From positions 1 through 64,000 of the forward strand of contig JACQWR010000011.1 in NCBI GenBank assembly GCA_016209105.1: DNA of 64,000 bases, given 5' to 3'. This document shows positions 53,768 to 62,929 of this stretch, in pieces (position 1 is the stretch's first letter; every line of letters starts with the position of its first letter). A program made the translations under genes and the position numbers. The notes beneath the pieces were generated by a model that ran no database searches, was not told the origin of the DNA, and saw only the letters and a list, made by a program, of their open reading frames with translations. The stretch comes from Deltaproteobacteria bacterium. Its GTDB lineage: Bacteria > Desulfobacterota > Syntrophia > Syntrophales > JACQWR01.

Positions 53768-53861
53768 GGAGAGATGGCTGAGTGGCCGAAAGCGATCGCC
53801 TGCTAAGCGATTGTACGCCCCAACAGGTGTACCGCGGGTTCAAATCCCGCTCTCTCCGCCA
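53768..53861 (+). tRNA. tRNA-Ser (anticodon GCT)
   Basis: 94 nt with encoded CCA. The acceptor GGAGAGA/TCTCTCC pairs. Anticodon stem ATCGC/GCGAT carries GCT at 53802-53804. A long variable arm is present. Confidence 0.96.
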
Positions 53862-53906
53862 CTTTATTATTTATTATTTTTTCTCTCTTATCCGGTACAT
53901 AAAAAT

Positions 53907-53983
53907 GCGCCCATGGCTCAGCTGGATAGAGCGTCAGACTACGAATCTGAATGTCGCAGGTTCGAATCCTGCTGGGCGCACCA
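53907..53983 (+). tRNA. tRNA-Arg (anticodon ACG)
   Basis: 77 nt with encoded CCA. The acceptor GCGCCCA/TGGGCGC pairs. The loop CTACGAA gives ACG at 53941-53943, read as inosine after deamination. Its 3' half is duplicated at 55654. Confidence 0.96.
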
Positions 53984-54030
53984 TAAAGGAAAAGGGCTTC
54001 TGCGAGGAAGCTCTTTTTTATACCCTCTAC
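53936..54030 (+). repeat. Left direct repeat of the tRNA-Arg islet
   Basis: It starts at the anticodon stem (AGACTACGAATCTG) and includes the rest of tRNA-Arg, its terminator and CTCTACAA. The matching copy is at 55654-55750. The two differ at a few positions, and the right copy has small indels after the CCA. Confidence 0.75.
53992..54019 (+). terminator. Terminator after tRNA-Arg
   Basis: AAGGGCTTC and GAAGCTCTT pair with one G-U around a short loop, followed by a T-run. It ends the serS/tRNA transcript. Confidence 0.75.
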
Positions 54031-54144
54031 AAACCTTTCCATTTTTACCAAAACAACGGCGGCCTGAAAACTGCCAGGCCGCTGTTGAGGGATTTGAGGG
54101 AACTTCAGACAAATGAACTTAAATTTATTTCTATGAAACAAATT

Positions 54145-55140
54145 TTAATTCGCTAATTTTATAATTCTATTTATCAGGTTTGTATAATGAATACCTGCAC
54201 TTTTCATGAGCATCGGGAACATAGAAATATCCGTAAAGCCAGGCAGTGTGTTTATTTCATTCAAATATACTTTGTCATTCTTTATAAAAAAATCCACCCG
54301 AGCAAAGCCTTTGCAATCACAAAGATGATAAACTTTTTCTGCCATATTCTTAATTTTATGTTTAGTTTTAGAATCAAGCTTAGCTGGAATTGCTACCGGT
54401 GTTCTGTTTTTTTCATATTTTTCATCAAAATCATAGAAAGCTCCATCTAAAACAAGTTCCCCTGGATCAGATATTGTTAATTCTTCATTACCGAGCACTG
54501 CCACCTCAATTTCTCTGGGGTTTACAAGCCCTTGCTCGACCAAAATTTTATCATCATGCCGAGCCGCATCCCTCACAGCTTTTTTCAGATTTTTAAAATC
54601 AGTAACTTTATTAATACCAACAGAAGAACCAGAATTTGAAGGCTTCATATAAACTGGCAATTCAAAATTATTTTTTATTTTTGCTATCCACCTTTCAACA
54701 TCGTTTTGTTTTTTGTTCCGCAGATCTATAAAATCAAATTTTACCTGATTGATTTTATGTCCAGCCAAAAATGTTTTGAAGACAGCTTTATCCATACATA
54801 AGCTTGAACTCAAAACCCTGCAGCCACAATACGGCACTTTTTGGATTTCTAAAAGGCCTTGTAATGCGCCATCTTCTCCATATTTACCGTGAGTAATCGG
54901 CAAAGCGACATCAAAGAGTTTTGAAAAATCACCAACATTAATTTTATTTTTTTCTGAAATATTTTTTATTTCTTCTGCGTTTTTCAAAATATAAAATTGA
55001 TTATTTTTGTGCCAATAAACCATAACTAACGTATATTGTTTGTAATCAAAATATTTAATGATATTTTTGGCCGAAATTATTGATATGTCAGCCTCATTAC
55101 TTAGGCCCCCAAAGAATAATCCTACTCTTGTCTTTTTCAT
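54145..55140 (-). CDS. ddl: D-alanine-D-alanine ligase family protein
   Basis: 331 residues with an ATP-grasp fold. VGLFFGGLSNEADIS near the N-terminus, THGKYGEDGALQGLLE, YMKPSNSGSSVGI and LNEINTLPGFTDISMFP near the end are Ddl/Van hallmarks. The omega loop contains an EKY, like the Lys-Tyr of D-Ala-D-Ala ligases, not the Phe of D-Ala-D-Lac ligases, so D-Ala-D-Ala is the likelier product. It is clearly AT-rich compared with all neighbours and sits between tRNA-Arg and its duplicated 3' half, so it was probably acquired. Its ribosome site, AAGAGAA, is weak. Confidence 0.88.
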   Translation of the reverse strand: MKKTRVGLFFGGLSNEADISIISAKNIIKYFDYKQYTLVMVYWHKNNQFYILKNAEEIKNISEKNKINVGDFSKLFDVALPITHGKYGEDGALQGLLEIQKVPYCGCRVLSSSLCMDKAVFKTFLAGHKINQVKFDFIDLRNKKQNDVERWIAKIKNNFELPVYMKPSNSGSSVGINKVTDFKNLKKAVRDAARHDDKILVEQGLVNPREIEVAVLGNEELTISDPGELVLDGAFYDFDEKYEKNRTPVAIPAKLDSKTKHKIKNMAEKVYHLCDCKGFARVDFFIKNDKVYLNEINTLPGFTDISMFPMLMKSAGIHYTNLINRIIKLAN

Positions 55141-55199
55141 ATTATTTTTCTCTTAATATTTTTTCAAATTTTTATTCTTTCACTTTTTCAAGTGTTAAT

Positions 55200-55487
55200 C
55201 TATTTTTTTTCACAAGAGATAGATACGCCTGGTTCGGGTCGTTTATCATATGCCTTACATCTCCTTCCCTCTTCATCTATAAATACAATCATAAACATCT
55301 CATTCTGGAGGATCGAGTCCATATCCCTTGGGAAGCCATTTTTCATTTTCTCGCTTAATTCAAATATCTTTACCATTCTCATCTTTTCAATATTAAGCTC
55401 TTTTTTCAGGTCAAATTCTGCGAGATTTTTTGATAAGAACTTTCTTTCGTTAAAAAGGAATATAGGAAAGCCGGGCTTGCGTGTCAA
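55200..55487 (-). CDS. Short uncharacterised protein in the AT-rich islet
   Basis: Up to 95 residues from a TTG; an internal ATG at 55382 would give 60. It is rich in Lys, Glu, Phe and Met with no signal peptide or recognised motif, and ends in a cluster of charged residues. It lies 59 bases upstream of the ligase on the same strand and shares its low GC. It may be real, or the remnant of a longer gene. Confidence 0.35.
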   Translation of the reverse strand: MTRKPGFPIFLFNERKFLSKNLAEFDLKKELNIEKMRMVKIFELSEKMKNGFPRDMDSILQNEMFMIVFIDEEGRRCKAYDKRPEPGVSISCEKK

Positions 55488-55653
55488 TGAAATACTGGAT
55501 ACAAAATGTGTGACGCAGGATCGATGAGCAAGAATGAGGCAAGGTCATATTCAAGAAAACTTGCTTATTACAGGTCGAAATCATGCATCTTCCTCGAGGG
55601 TTACCGTTTGTGGCTTTCAGACGGCATTTTAGCGATATTATTAATTAGGCTCA

Positions 55654-55750
55654 AGACTACGAATCTGAATGTTGCAGGTTCGAATCCTGCTGGGCGCACC
55701 ACCAGTAAGGGCTTTCGCGAGGAAGCTTTTTTTCTTTGGTCTCTACAAGT
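55654..55750 (+). repeat. Right direct repeat: duplicated 3' half of tRNA-Arg and its terminator
   Basis: It reproduces tRNA-Arg from the anticodon stem to CCA with one change in the variable region (GTTGCAGG for GTCGCAGG). A similar terminator (AAGGGCTTT/GAAGCTTTTTTT) and CTCTACAA follow. The 5' half is absent, so it is not a tRNA gene. It marks the right edge of a 1.7 kb insert. Confidence 0.8.
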
Positions 55751-55822
55751 TTGAGCGGGAAGATAATTGGTAACACGGGAAGAAATTTATTTTGAAGAGT
55801 GGTCATGGTGACTGCATTTATC

Positions 55823-55851
55823 TTGACAACCGGCAGGCGGTTCAAGATAAT
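55823..55851 (+). promoter_or_regulatory. Sigma-70 promoter of the GMP synthase gene
   Basis: TTGACA and GATAAT are 17 bases apart, 60 bases before the ATG. Confidence 0.7.
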
Positions 55852-55911
55852 CACCCCCTGATTGGTAGGGAATCAAGAATTTATGTTTCCGGGGAAGGAG
55901 AATAGGGCGTC

Positions 55912-56874
55912 ATGGCAAAAGAAATCCACGCAGCGAACTTGAATGCGGAGCAGTTCATCTCTGAAAAAGTGGCGGAAATTAGAAAAATCGTCGGGAAAGG
56001 CATAGCGATCAACGCCCTCTCCGGAGGGGTTGATTCGTCTGTTGTGACCGCCTTGGGCCACCGGGCTCTGGGGGAACGACTTAAAACCTGCTTTATCGAG
56101 AACGGCCTCATGCGGCAGAACGAACCGAAACAGGTAAAAATCCTCTTTCAGTCACTGGGCATTCCGATAGAGATCATTGACGCAAAGAAGGCATTCTTCA
56201 ATGCCCTCAAAGGAGTTACCGATCCCGAGGAAAAACGGGAGGCCATTACCCAGACGTTCTATAAAGAAGTATTCGGCAAGTTGGTTGTGCAGAGTGGAGC
56301 GAAGCACCTCCTCCAGGGAACTATCCTGACGGATATTGACGAAACCGTGGCGGGGATCAAGCGGCAACATAATGTCTTTGAGCAACTCGGCATCAATCCC
56401 CAGAAGGCGTTCGGTTATAAGATTATCGAACCGCTGATCCAGCTGCGCAAGGACGGAGTGCGCAAAGTAGGGGCCGCTCTGGGCCTGCCGGCATCGCTTT
56501 TTAATCGGATCCCTTTTCCCGGACCAGCCCTGGCGGCGCGGGTACTGGGTGAAGTAACGCCGGATCGCGTGAAGATCGTCAGGAACGCCACGGCCATTGT
56601 GGAAAAAGAACTGTCGGGACTGAACGTCTTCCAGTATCTGGCCATCCTGCACGAGGACCGCGTCACGGGCATGCGGGATGGGAAAAGGGATTTTGGCCTC
56701 CAGATCGAGGTCCGTTGCTGGGACAGTGTGGATGCCCGATCTGCAGCGGCAACGAGACTGCCTTATGAAACGCTGGAGAAAATCGCCGGGAAGATCGTCA
56801 AAGAGGTCCCCGGCGTAGTCAGCGTGACCTATAACATCACGCCGAAACCGCCTTCAACCATCGAAGCGGTATAG
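55912..56874 (+). CDS. guaA: GMP synthase ATP-pyrophosphatase subunit (split, archaeal type)
   Basis: 320 residues. The PP-loop LSGGVDSS is at 36-43. The dimerisation domain at the C-terminus ends in VVSVTYNITPKPPSTIEAV, close to the usual GuaA ending. The glutamine amidotransferase domain that forms the first 200 residues of ordinary bacterial GuaA is missing, and nothing upstream encodes it, so the gene is the stand-alone synthetase subunit as found in archaea. It aminates XMP to GMP using ATP. The partner amidotransferase should be encoded elsewhere. GGGGAAGGAG lies upstream of the ATG. Confidence 0.93.
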   Translation: MAKEIHAANLNAEQFISEKVAEIRKIVGKGIAINALSGGVDSSVVTALGHRALGERLKTCFIENGLMRQNEPKQVKILFQSLGIPIEIIDAKKAFFNALKGVTDPEEKREAITQTFYKEVFGKLVVQSGAKHLLQGTILTDIDETVAGIKRQHNVFEQLGINPQKAFGYKIIEPLIQLRKDGVRKVGAALGLPASLFNRIPFPGPALAARVLGEVTPDRVKIVRNATAIVEKELSGLNVFQYLAILHEDRVTGMRDGKRDFGLQIEVRCWDSVDARSAAATRLPYETLEKIAGKIVKEVPGVVSVTYNITPKPPSTIEAV

Positions 56875-56988
56875 CGGGAAATCGCTGCAGGGCCGCGACC
56901 TGCCTGCCGAAGAGAAAAAGCCCTTTCAATCGCCGGACAGGACGTCTTGAAATGAATGTCCCCCGGGTGTGGATCAGGGCAATGGCTG

Positions 56989-58506
56989 TCAGGAGAGGAA
57001 CAGATCCTTGGTTGAAAAATTGGGTTCACTGGTGAGATTGACGCCCAGGCGCCTCAATCCTGCTTCGTCACCGGGAGTGGGGATGTGGGTGATGTGAACT
57101 TCGCAGCCTCTCAGTTCTTTGAGTTTTTCGATGGCCAGTTGCGCCGCCGGATTTGTAGTGGCGCTGATGCTGAGCGCAATCAGTGTTTCCTCCAGATCGA
57201 GACTGACAGACTTTTCATTGAGAATATCGGTCTTCATATTTCTCACGGAGTCGGTAATATACGAGGGCAACAAGGTGATCTTGGCCGGAATATCGGCCAG
57301 AGACTTAATGGCATGCAGGACCAGGCTCGACGCCGCATGCATCAGCGGGGAGTTATTCCCGGTGACGATGGCGCCGTCTTTCAGCTCGATGGCGGCGCCG
57401 CAATAAATACCCTCGTTTCCTTTGTTCCGTTCCTGCGCATCCTTGGCAGCCTGCCATGCGGGTCCGACGACACGGCGATCATCGGGATTGATTTTGAAGT
57501 TCTTGAGAAAGAGCTCGACTCTCTGAACCGTTTCCTTGTCGGCGAATCCCATGACATACTCGCAACGGTATCGGTAATAGCGTCGGATCACTTCCTGCTC
57601 GGCCGCCTGTCCGGCAATGTCGTCGTTGATAATCGCACATCCGGCCATGTTCACCCCCATATCCGTCGGTGAATTGTAGAACGAATTTCCGCCCGTGATT
57701 TTTTCGAGAATCCGTTTTACAACCGGGAACACCTCCACATCCCGGTTATAATTCACCGCCTTTTCATCATAGGCTTCGAGATGAAAGGGATCAATCAAGT
57801 TGAAATCCCGGATATCCGCCGTAGCCGCTTCGTAAGCCACATTCACCGGATGCTTGAGGGGCAGGTTCCAGATGGGAAAGGTTTCAAACTTTGCGTAACC
57901 GGCTCTGACGCCCCGCCGGTATTCGTGATACAGTTGCGAAAGACAGGTGGCAAGTTTGCCGCTTCCGGGTCCGGGGCCGGTCACAATCACCAACGGTTTA
58001 TCGGTTTCAATGTATTCATTGGCGCCGTATCCCTCATCGCTCACAATCGCTTCGACGTTCGTAGGATACCCTTTTGTGAAGCGATGCGTGAAAACCCGGA
58101 TGCCTCTCCTTTCCAGTTTGTTCTTGAAGAGTTGCGCCGCCGGCTGATTATCGAAACGGGTGATCACTACGCCCAGGACATTGACGCCCCAGCTCCTGAG
58201 ATCGTCTATCAGCTTGAGGGCATCGGCATCATACGTGATGCCGAAATCGGCCCGGATTTTCTTTCTCTCTATGTCCCCCGCATAAATACAGAGCAGGATG
58301 TCGGACTTGTCTTTCAGCTCCTGGATCAGTCGCATTTTTACATTTGGATCGTAACCGGGCAGGACACGGGCTGCATGATAATCATAAAGCAATTTGCCCC
58401 CAAATTCGAGATAGAGCTTGTTATCGAACCGTTCAACTCGTTCGAGAATCTTCGCTGTCTGCTCACGGATGTATTTTTCGTTGTCGAATCCTATTGTGTC
58501 TCGCAT
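56989..58506 (-). CDS. DUF1846 family protein
   Basis: 505 residues matching the DUF1846 family along its whole length: IGFDNEKYIREQTAKI at the start, VVITRFDNQPAA, a TGPGPGSGKLATCLSQLYHE segment that looks like a P-loop near residue 177, and NSPTDMGVNMAGCAI. The family is cytoplasmic and conserved in Firmicutes and some anaerobes, with no established reaction. The P-loop-like segment suggests nucleotide binding. It converges with the GMP synthase gene and diverges from the B12/radical SAM gene. Confidence 0.9.
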   Translation of the reverse strand: MRDTIGFDNEKYIREQTAKILERVERFDNKLYLEFGGKLLYDYHAARVLPGYDPNVKMRLIQELKDKSDILLCIYAGDIERKKIRADFGITYDADALKLIDDLRSWGVNVLGVVITRFDNQPAAQLFKNKLERRGIRVFTHRFTKGYPTNVEAIVSDEGYGANEYIETDKPLVIVTGPGPGSGKLATCLSQLYHEYRRGVRAGYAKFETFPIWNLPLKHPVNVAYEAATADIRDFNLIDPFHLEAYDEKAVNYNRDVEVFPVVKRILEKITGGNSFYNSPTDMGVNMAGCAIINDDIAGQAAEQEVIRRYYRYRCEYVMGFADKETVQRVELFLKNFKINPDDRRVVGPAWQAAKDAQERNKGNEGIYCGAAIELKDGAIVTGNNSPLMHAASSLVLHAIKSLADIPAKITLLPSYITDSVRNMKTDILNEKSVSLDLEETLIALSISATTNPAAQLAIEKLKELRGCEVHITHIPTPGDEAGLRRLGVNLTSEPNFSTKDLFLS

Positions 58507-58728
58507 GAACGAATGTACCCCCTGTGTTGATCGCCTCAGCTCGCTCAGATGTTCATTTACGCATTTGTGTCTGGTCTTATGAAATCATGATGTGTTTTTT
58601 TTGCTGTTTTGCGTGCCGGCACTATAGATTAAGCGGTCTCGTATGTCAAAAAATAAGTCTCGACCATTCGCGGCAAATCGGATAGACAAAAGAATCTTCC
58701 TCGGCCATAGACGACAGAAAAGAACACT

Positions 58729-60045
58729 ATGATTCTCCTCACCCACCATACCGGCGAACCCCACGGCATATTGGGAGCTCAGCTCGCGGCAACCTATCTG
58801 ACGAGAAACCTGAATATGCCTTCTATCGTCGTGGGGGTTGAACGGCAGTTTTCAAAAGAACACCTGTTAACGTTTCTCGACGACTACTATCGGGGAGACG
58901 AGCGGGTAATCGGGTTCTCCCATTTATGCGGGAGGAAAGATCTCCTGGAACTAATCGGCTCGGTAAAGGAACGAGGATTCTTCACCATTCTCGGCGGCCC
59001 CCAGGCGGAAGTGGACTATTATGGCGAGGCAGAGTCGGAAACCCACCCGATGAGGTTTCCGGGATTGCGCGGGGCGATTGACCTTGCCATCCAGGGCCCC
59101 GTTGACTTCATTCAGCGGGAACACGTTCGTTCAAGAAAAGGATGTCTCCGTTTTCCCTGGGGAAGAGATATCACCCTCCGGGCAGATTGGGCGAATATCT
59201 ATACCTTCTCGGATCAACTCAAGAGGCTCGACGTGAAAACGGCGCAAGTACTGAATGCAATAGGCTGCCCCCATGCAAACAAGAAAAGCACGGTGCGGCT
59301 GCCCCTGCCTGAGGAGCTGAAAGAAAAATTGGATATGGACGTTGGGTGTTCTGGCTGCATCTTCTGCGACGTCGCACGGGATAAGGCTTATCACGGGCAT
59401 ATAGACCGTGACGCAGTCCTGTCCCAGATTGCCGACCTGCCTGACGAAGACGGAAGGAAGATACCGTTCGAAATTATAGACGAGTATCCCCTTGCCTCGT
59501 TAAAAATGATACTCGATAACGCCTACGGGGCAGGCATTGAGCTTTCTCAAATCAATCTCGTATGCAGGGTTGACGATATAAATGCCCATCGGGAGCTTCT
59601 CGGCGATGCGTTAACGGTCGCACAGGAACGGCGGATACGGATACTGTTTTCCTCCATCGGTTTCGAGTCGTTCAACGACAGAATCCTCCAATTTCTCAAC
59701 AAGGGGATAACGGTCAAGGATATCGTTACCTGCGTCAATATTCTGAGGGAATTAAAGGATCAGTTCGGTGATTCCCTGCTTTACCGTATGGACGAGGGCG
59801 CCCATCACGGCTTTATCCATCCCACACCCTGGGATGACAGCGAAACCCTATCCGAAAATACCATGAACATCGCCATGTATCGGTTATTTGACGACATACT
59901 CCCGCCGCACAGCATTCCCCTCATCATACATCATTCTTCCTATCTCGGCGACTGGGTACGGCAGATTGAGTCTGCGCTGCCGGTAGCATTCAAGAGGGAC
60001 GGCACATGGATCGAGTGGTGGAGCCAACCGGCACGTCTCGTGTAA
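58729..60045 (+). CDS. B12-binding/radical SAM-like protein with Cx2Cx2C motif
   Basis: 438 residues. The N-terminal half looks like a cobalamin-binding Rossmann domain (PSIVVGVERQF, VIGFSHLCGRKDLLELI, TILGGPQAEVD). It is followed by a barrel-like region with cysteines at 207, 210 and 213 in VGCSGCIFCDVA. The spacing is two residues between each cysteine pair, unlike the Cx3Cx2C of canonical radical SAM enzymes, so cluster binding needs testing. FEIIDEYPLASLKMILDNA and LFSSIGFESFNDRILQFLNKG resemble the strand-helix units of B12 radical SAM proteins. The substrate is unknown. Confidence 0.75.
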   Translation: MILLTHHTGEPHGILGAQLAATYLTRNLNMPSIVVGVERQFSKEHLLTFLDDYYRGDERVIGFSHLCGRKDLLELIGSVKERGFFTILGGPQAEVDYYGEAESETHPMRFPGLRGAIDLAIQGPVDFIQREHVRSRKGCLRFPWGRDITLRADWANIYTFSDQLKRLDVKTAQVLNAIGCPHANKKSTVRLPLPEELKEKLDMDVGCSGCIFCDVARDKAYHGHIDRDAVLSQIADLPDEDGRKIPFEIIDEYPLASLKMILDNAYGAGIELSQINLVCRVDDINAHRELLGDALTVAQERRIRILFSSIGFESFNDRILQFLNKGITVKDIVTCVNILRELKDQFGDSLLYRMDEGAHHGFIHPTPWDDSETLSENTMNIAMYRLFDDILPPHSIPLIIHHSSYLGDWVRQIESALPVAFKRDGTWIEWWSQPARLV

Positions 60046-60738
60046 TTTACCTCATTGTTCCTGAGGCTTACCTGCGGCTGCTGCGCTATCCCGAAGGCAT
60101 CCCGTTAGCCCATCTCTTCGAAGAACGGAAAGAGGCTCCCCAAGTGTCTGCCGGACCGGCGGATTTCATCCCCCGTTAAAGAAAAAAATGAATGGAACCG
60201 ATATCATAGAATATCCCCCCCTGTCAGTTTGCTGCTGGAGAGGATGCATAAAAAGAGCGATAACCGCCGATATGAATATTTATCAATTATATCGGAATGA
60301 TATAATGACGCCCCCCAAGGTGTTCGTCTCCAGCCGGAGGTATGCCCGGTGCCGGCGAGCGGAGGCATGACGGATCGGGAGGGGATATCCGGCTTCTGAC
60401 ACCGTCAAAAAAGCTGCAGGGGGCAATGCACACAGCCGTTGCCGATGAACAGCAAGCGAAAGGCGGACCGGACAAGTACTGACAAAAATGCATCAAATTC
60501 AAAAGGTTGTCAGCTATGAACCGGAGGCAATGGTTCTTGGGGAAAAAGATTTTATTGGTACAAGATTTGCTACAACGATCATATGCGTGAGGATAGCCGC
60601 CGGAAGGATGCCATGCGCGCGCGATCTCCTCATAAGGGCGCCTAAGCAAATCGGCGACATCGAAGCAAGCCCTCTCTTCCTGCGACGTGGGGTTCGCGAG
60701 AACGGGCGCACGCCGACTGAACCGACAGAGGGGATGCA
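60046..60738. other. 693-base gap with no convincing gene
   Basis: A TATAAT at about 60299 has only a weak -35. A 46-codon frame at 60342-60482 has GGAGG too close to its ATG, and an 89-codon frame at 60488 overlaps the next gene. Neither looks coding. No riboswitch consensus was recognised, including cyclic di-GMP types. The gap precedes a signalling operon and may hold its regulatory region. Confidence 0.4.
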
Positions 60739-62565
60739 ATGCATACGAAATTATTGAAGACAGGGCTTGCAATAGCCGTTCTATTCATTGCGAGCATCTT
60801 TCTGCTTTCGAGATTTCTCATGCAACAGCAGGAAAAGGATAACATCCGTACGATCCAAGACAAAGGCACCCATTTCCTCAACCTCATCGCGCTCTACCCC
60901 ATCATAGATTCCCCGCCGGAAAAACGGGCTTTTTTTCTGCGGACCGTGATTTCCAACCAGGAACTGCTCTACCTCGTGATCCACGACAAGACGGGCCGGG
61001 TCATCGTGAATCTGGCTCCCGGCAATGTTCTCGCCGCTATCCCGGCGGACATTCAGGCCTATTCCCTCACTTCCCCGGAGCTGACGACGCAGCGTTTCCG
61101 CCTCCGTGAGCCTGAGACAACCGTTTATGAATTTGCAAAACCGGTATTTGACAAGGGAGAGCGGACGGGAACGATCCGGCTGGGATTCAAACTTCCGGCG
61201 GCATCGGTCTTCTCCCCGGAGCACATAAGCTTTTTTTCCATGGTGATTTTTTTCAATCTTTCGGCAGTGTGTCTCCTGTATTTCGGGGTGGTCCTGGCGC
61301 TCAAACCCCTGAGGAACCGCTATCAGAGCCTTTCCCGGGAGGAGGGAGACATGCCGGATACGGCAAACAAACCGTCAACCGACAATAATCTCATCCCCCT
61401 GATTACCGACCTGGAACAATCGCTGGGCTTCATGCACAAAAAACTGGACGAGATACGGGGCACCAACATCGAGTTGACCTCAAAGTTGGGCGTGATGAAC
61501 TTTGAGAAGAACCGGTATATCAAGACCCTCGATTCGATCAATTTCGGGATTCTGATCGTGGACATGCATAACGATATCTGGAACATCAATGAATATCTGC
61601 TCAAGCTGCTGCACCGGCAGCGGGAGGAGGTCATTGACCGCCCCGTGGCGGAGGTGTTCCCCCAGCGGGACGTGGTTTCGTTCATCACGCATCAGACCTT
61701 GATCGAGCATCAGGGGGGCTTGAATTACCGGGATACGTCCTTCCCTGACGAAGCGCCCGGCGAAATCTACCGGGTCACCCTTTCCCTCTTTCAGGGAACG
61801 GACAAAACGCCGATCGGAAAGGCGATTCTTTTTCGAAACATCACCAGCCTGAAGCTGGAGCAAAAGGCCCAGCAGGAATTTATCGCCCATATCGCCCATG
61901 AATTGATGACCCCCCTGACGAACATCAAATCGTACAGCGAAATCCTGATAGACGGCGAGGTGGAAAATGAGGAAATGCAAAAAGAGTTCTACAACACCAT
62001 CAATCAGGAAACCACCCGCCTGAGCAAGCTGATTCAGAACCTGATGAGCATCTCAAGAATGGAGATGGGCAGTCTGACCGTCAACAAGGGGCTTCTGAGA
62101 ACCGACTGGCTGGTGGACGGTTGCTTGTCCGCAATCGAAGCGTCGGCCCGCGATAAATCCATCACCATCGAAAAGAACCTTCCCGATGTTTTCCCCTCGA
62201 TCATCGCGGACAAGGAACTTCTCAAAGCGGCCATCATCAATATCCTCGGCAATGCGGTGAAATATACGCCGGCAAACGGCAAGATCACCTTTTCCATCTT
62301 CGAAGAGCAGGATTCCGTGGTTTTCGACATCGCCGATACGGGATACGGGATATCCTCGGAAGACCTTCCCCATGTCTTTGACAAGTTCTACCGGTCCGGC
62401 AACCCCCAGGTGACCGCACAAACTGGCAGCGGCCTGGGACTGGCGATCGCCGCGGAAACCGTGCAGCTCCACCGTGGAAGGATCGATGTGGTAAGCTCGC
62501 TCGGCAAGGGAAGCCGATTCACCATCACGATGCCCAAGGAGGCGTACGTACTTGCAAACCAATAA
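60739..62565 (+). CDS. Membrane sensor histidine kinase with PAS domain
   Basis: 608 residues. Two membrane helices (about 7-29 and 160-187) enclose a periplasmic sensor of about 130 residues. A coiled linker, a PAS domain (about 265-380, INFGILIVDMHNDIWNINEY), HisKA with His387 in HIAHELMTPLTNIKSYSE and an HATPase (DTGYGISSEDL, GSGLGLAIAAETV) follow. It lacks its own receiver. The next gene, which overlaps it by 14 bases, encodes a single-domain receiver, and an HD-GYP protein follows, so the three form one signalling unit. Confidence 0.93.
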   Translation: MHTKLLKTGLAIAVLFIASIFLLSRFLMQQQEKDNIRTIQDKGTHFLNLIALYPIIDSPPEKRAFFLRTVISNQELLYLVIHDKTGRVIVNLAPGNVLAAIPADIQAYSLTSPELTTQRFRLREPETTVYEFAKPVFDKGERTGTIRLGFKLPAASVFSPEHISFFSMVIFFNLSAVCLLYFGVVLALKPLRNRYQSLSREEGDMPDTANKPSTDNNLIPLITDLEQSLGFMHKKLDEIRGTNIELTSKLGVMNFEKNRYIKTLDSINFGILIVDMHNDIWNINEYLLKLLHRQREEVIDRPVAEVFPQRDVVSFITHQTLIEHQGGLNYRDTSFPDEAPGEIYRVTLSLFQGTDKTPIGKAILFRNITSLKLEQKAQQEFIAHIAHELMTPLTNIKSYSEILIDGEVENEEMQKEFYNTINQETTRLSKLIQNLMSISRMEMGSLTVNKGLLRTDWLVDGCLSAIEASARDKSITIEKNLPDVFPSIIADKELLKAAIINILGNAVKYTPANGKITFSIFEEQDSVVFDIADTGYGISSEDLPHVFDKFYRSGNPQVTAQTGSGLGLAIAAETVQLHRGRIDVVSSLGKGSRFTITMPKEAYVLANQ

Positions 62566-62929
62566 GAAAATCCTTGTGGTTGATGATGAGGCGCACGTCC
62601 GGCGCGTGATCGAGCTGAAGTTGAAGAACCGAGGCTATCAGGTTCTCACTGCCACCAACGGACGGGAAGGTCTCGACCTGATCAGGATTGAGCAGCCGGA
62701 TGCCGTGATCGTGGATCTCAACATGCCGGTGATGGACGGAGAATCCCTGTGTCGTCTGACCGATCCCCTGAAACGGGAGCGGCCGTTTCTGACCATCGTC
62801 ATGACGGCGCGGATTTCGCCGGAAGAGCGAACCTGGATTGAAGAAATGAATGAAACCCAGTTTGTGGAAAAACCGTTCAGTCCTTCAAATCTGCTGGAAC
62901 GGATCAACGCCTATTTTGGTATACGCTGA
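62552..62929 (+). CDS. Single-domain response regulator
   Basis: 125 residues, one receiver domain: VVDDEA near 9-14, phospho-acceptor Asp55 in VDLNMPVMDGE, and Lys near 108 in FVEKPFSP. The start is TTG at 62552 with GGAGG nine bases upstream; it overlaps the kinase gene by 14 bases. It probably relays phosphate from that kinase. Its stop overlaps the next start (TGATG). Confidence 0.92.
   Translation: MQTNKKILVVDDEAHVRRVIELKLKNRGYQVLTATNGREGLDLIRIEQPDAVIVDLNMPVMDGESLCRLTDPLKRERPFLTIVMTARISPEERTWIEEMNETQFVEKPFSPSNLLERINAYFGIR

Noticed and set aside
55654-55702. A second tRNA-Arg gene
   Set aside because: Only the 3' half from the anticodon stem is present. The acceptor 5' strand and D-arm are missing, so it is a duplicated attachment-like fragment.
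60342-60757. Two short plus-strand frames before the kinase operon
   Set aside because: Ribosome-site spacing is wrong for the first, and the second overlaps the kinase start with an unlikely composition. Neither has a recognisable motif.
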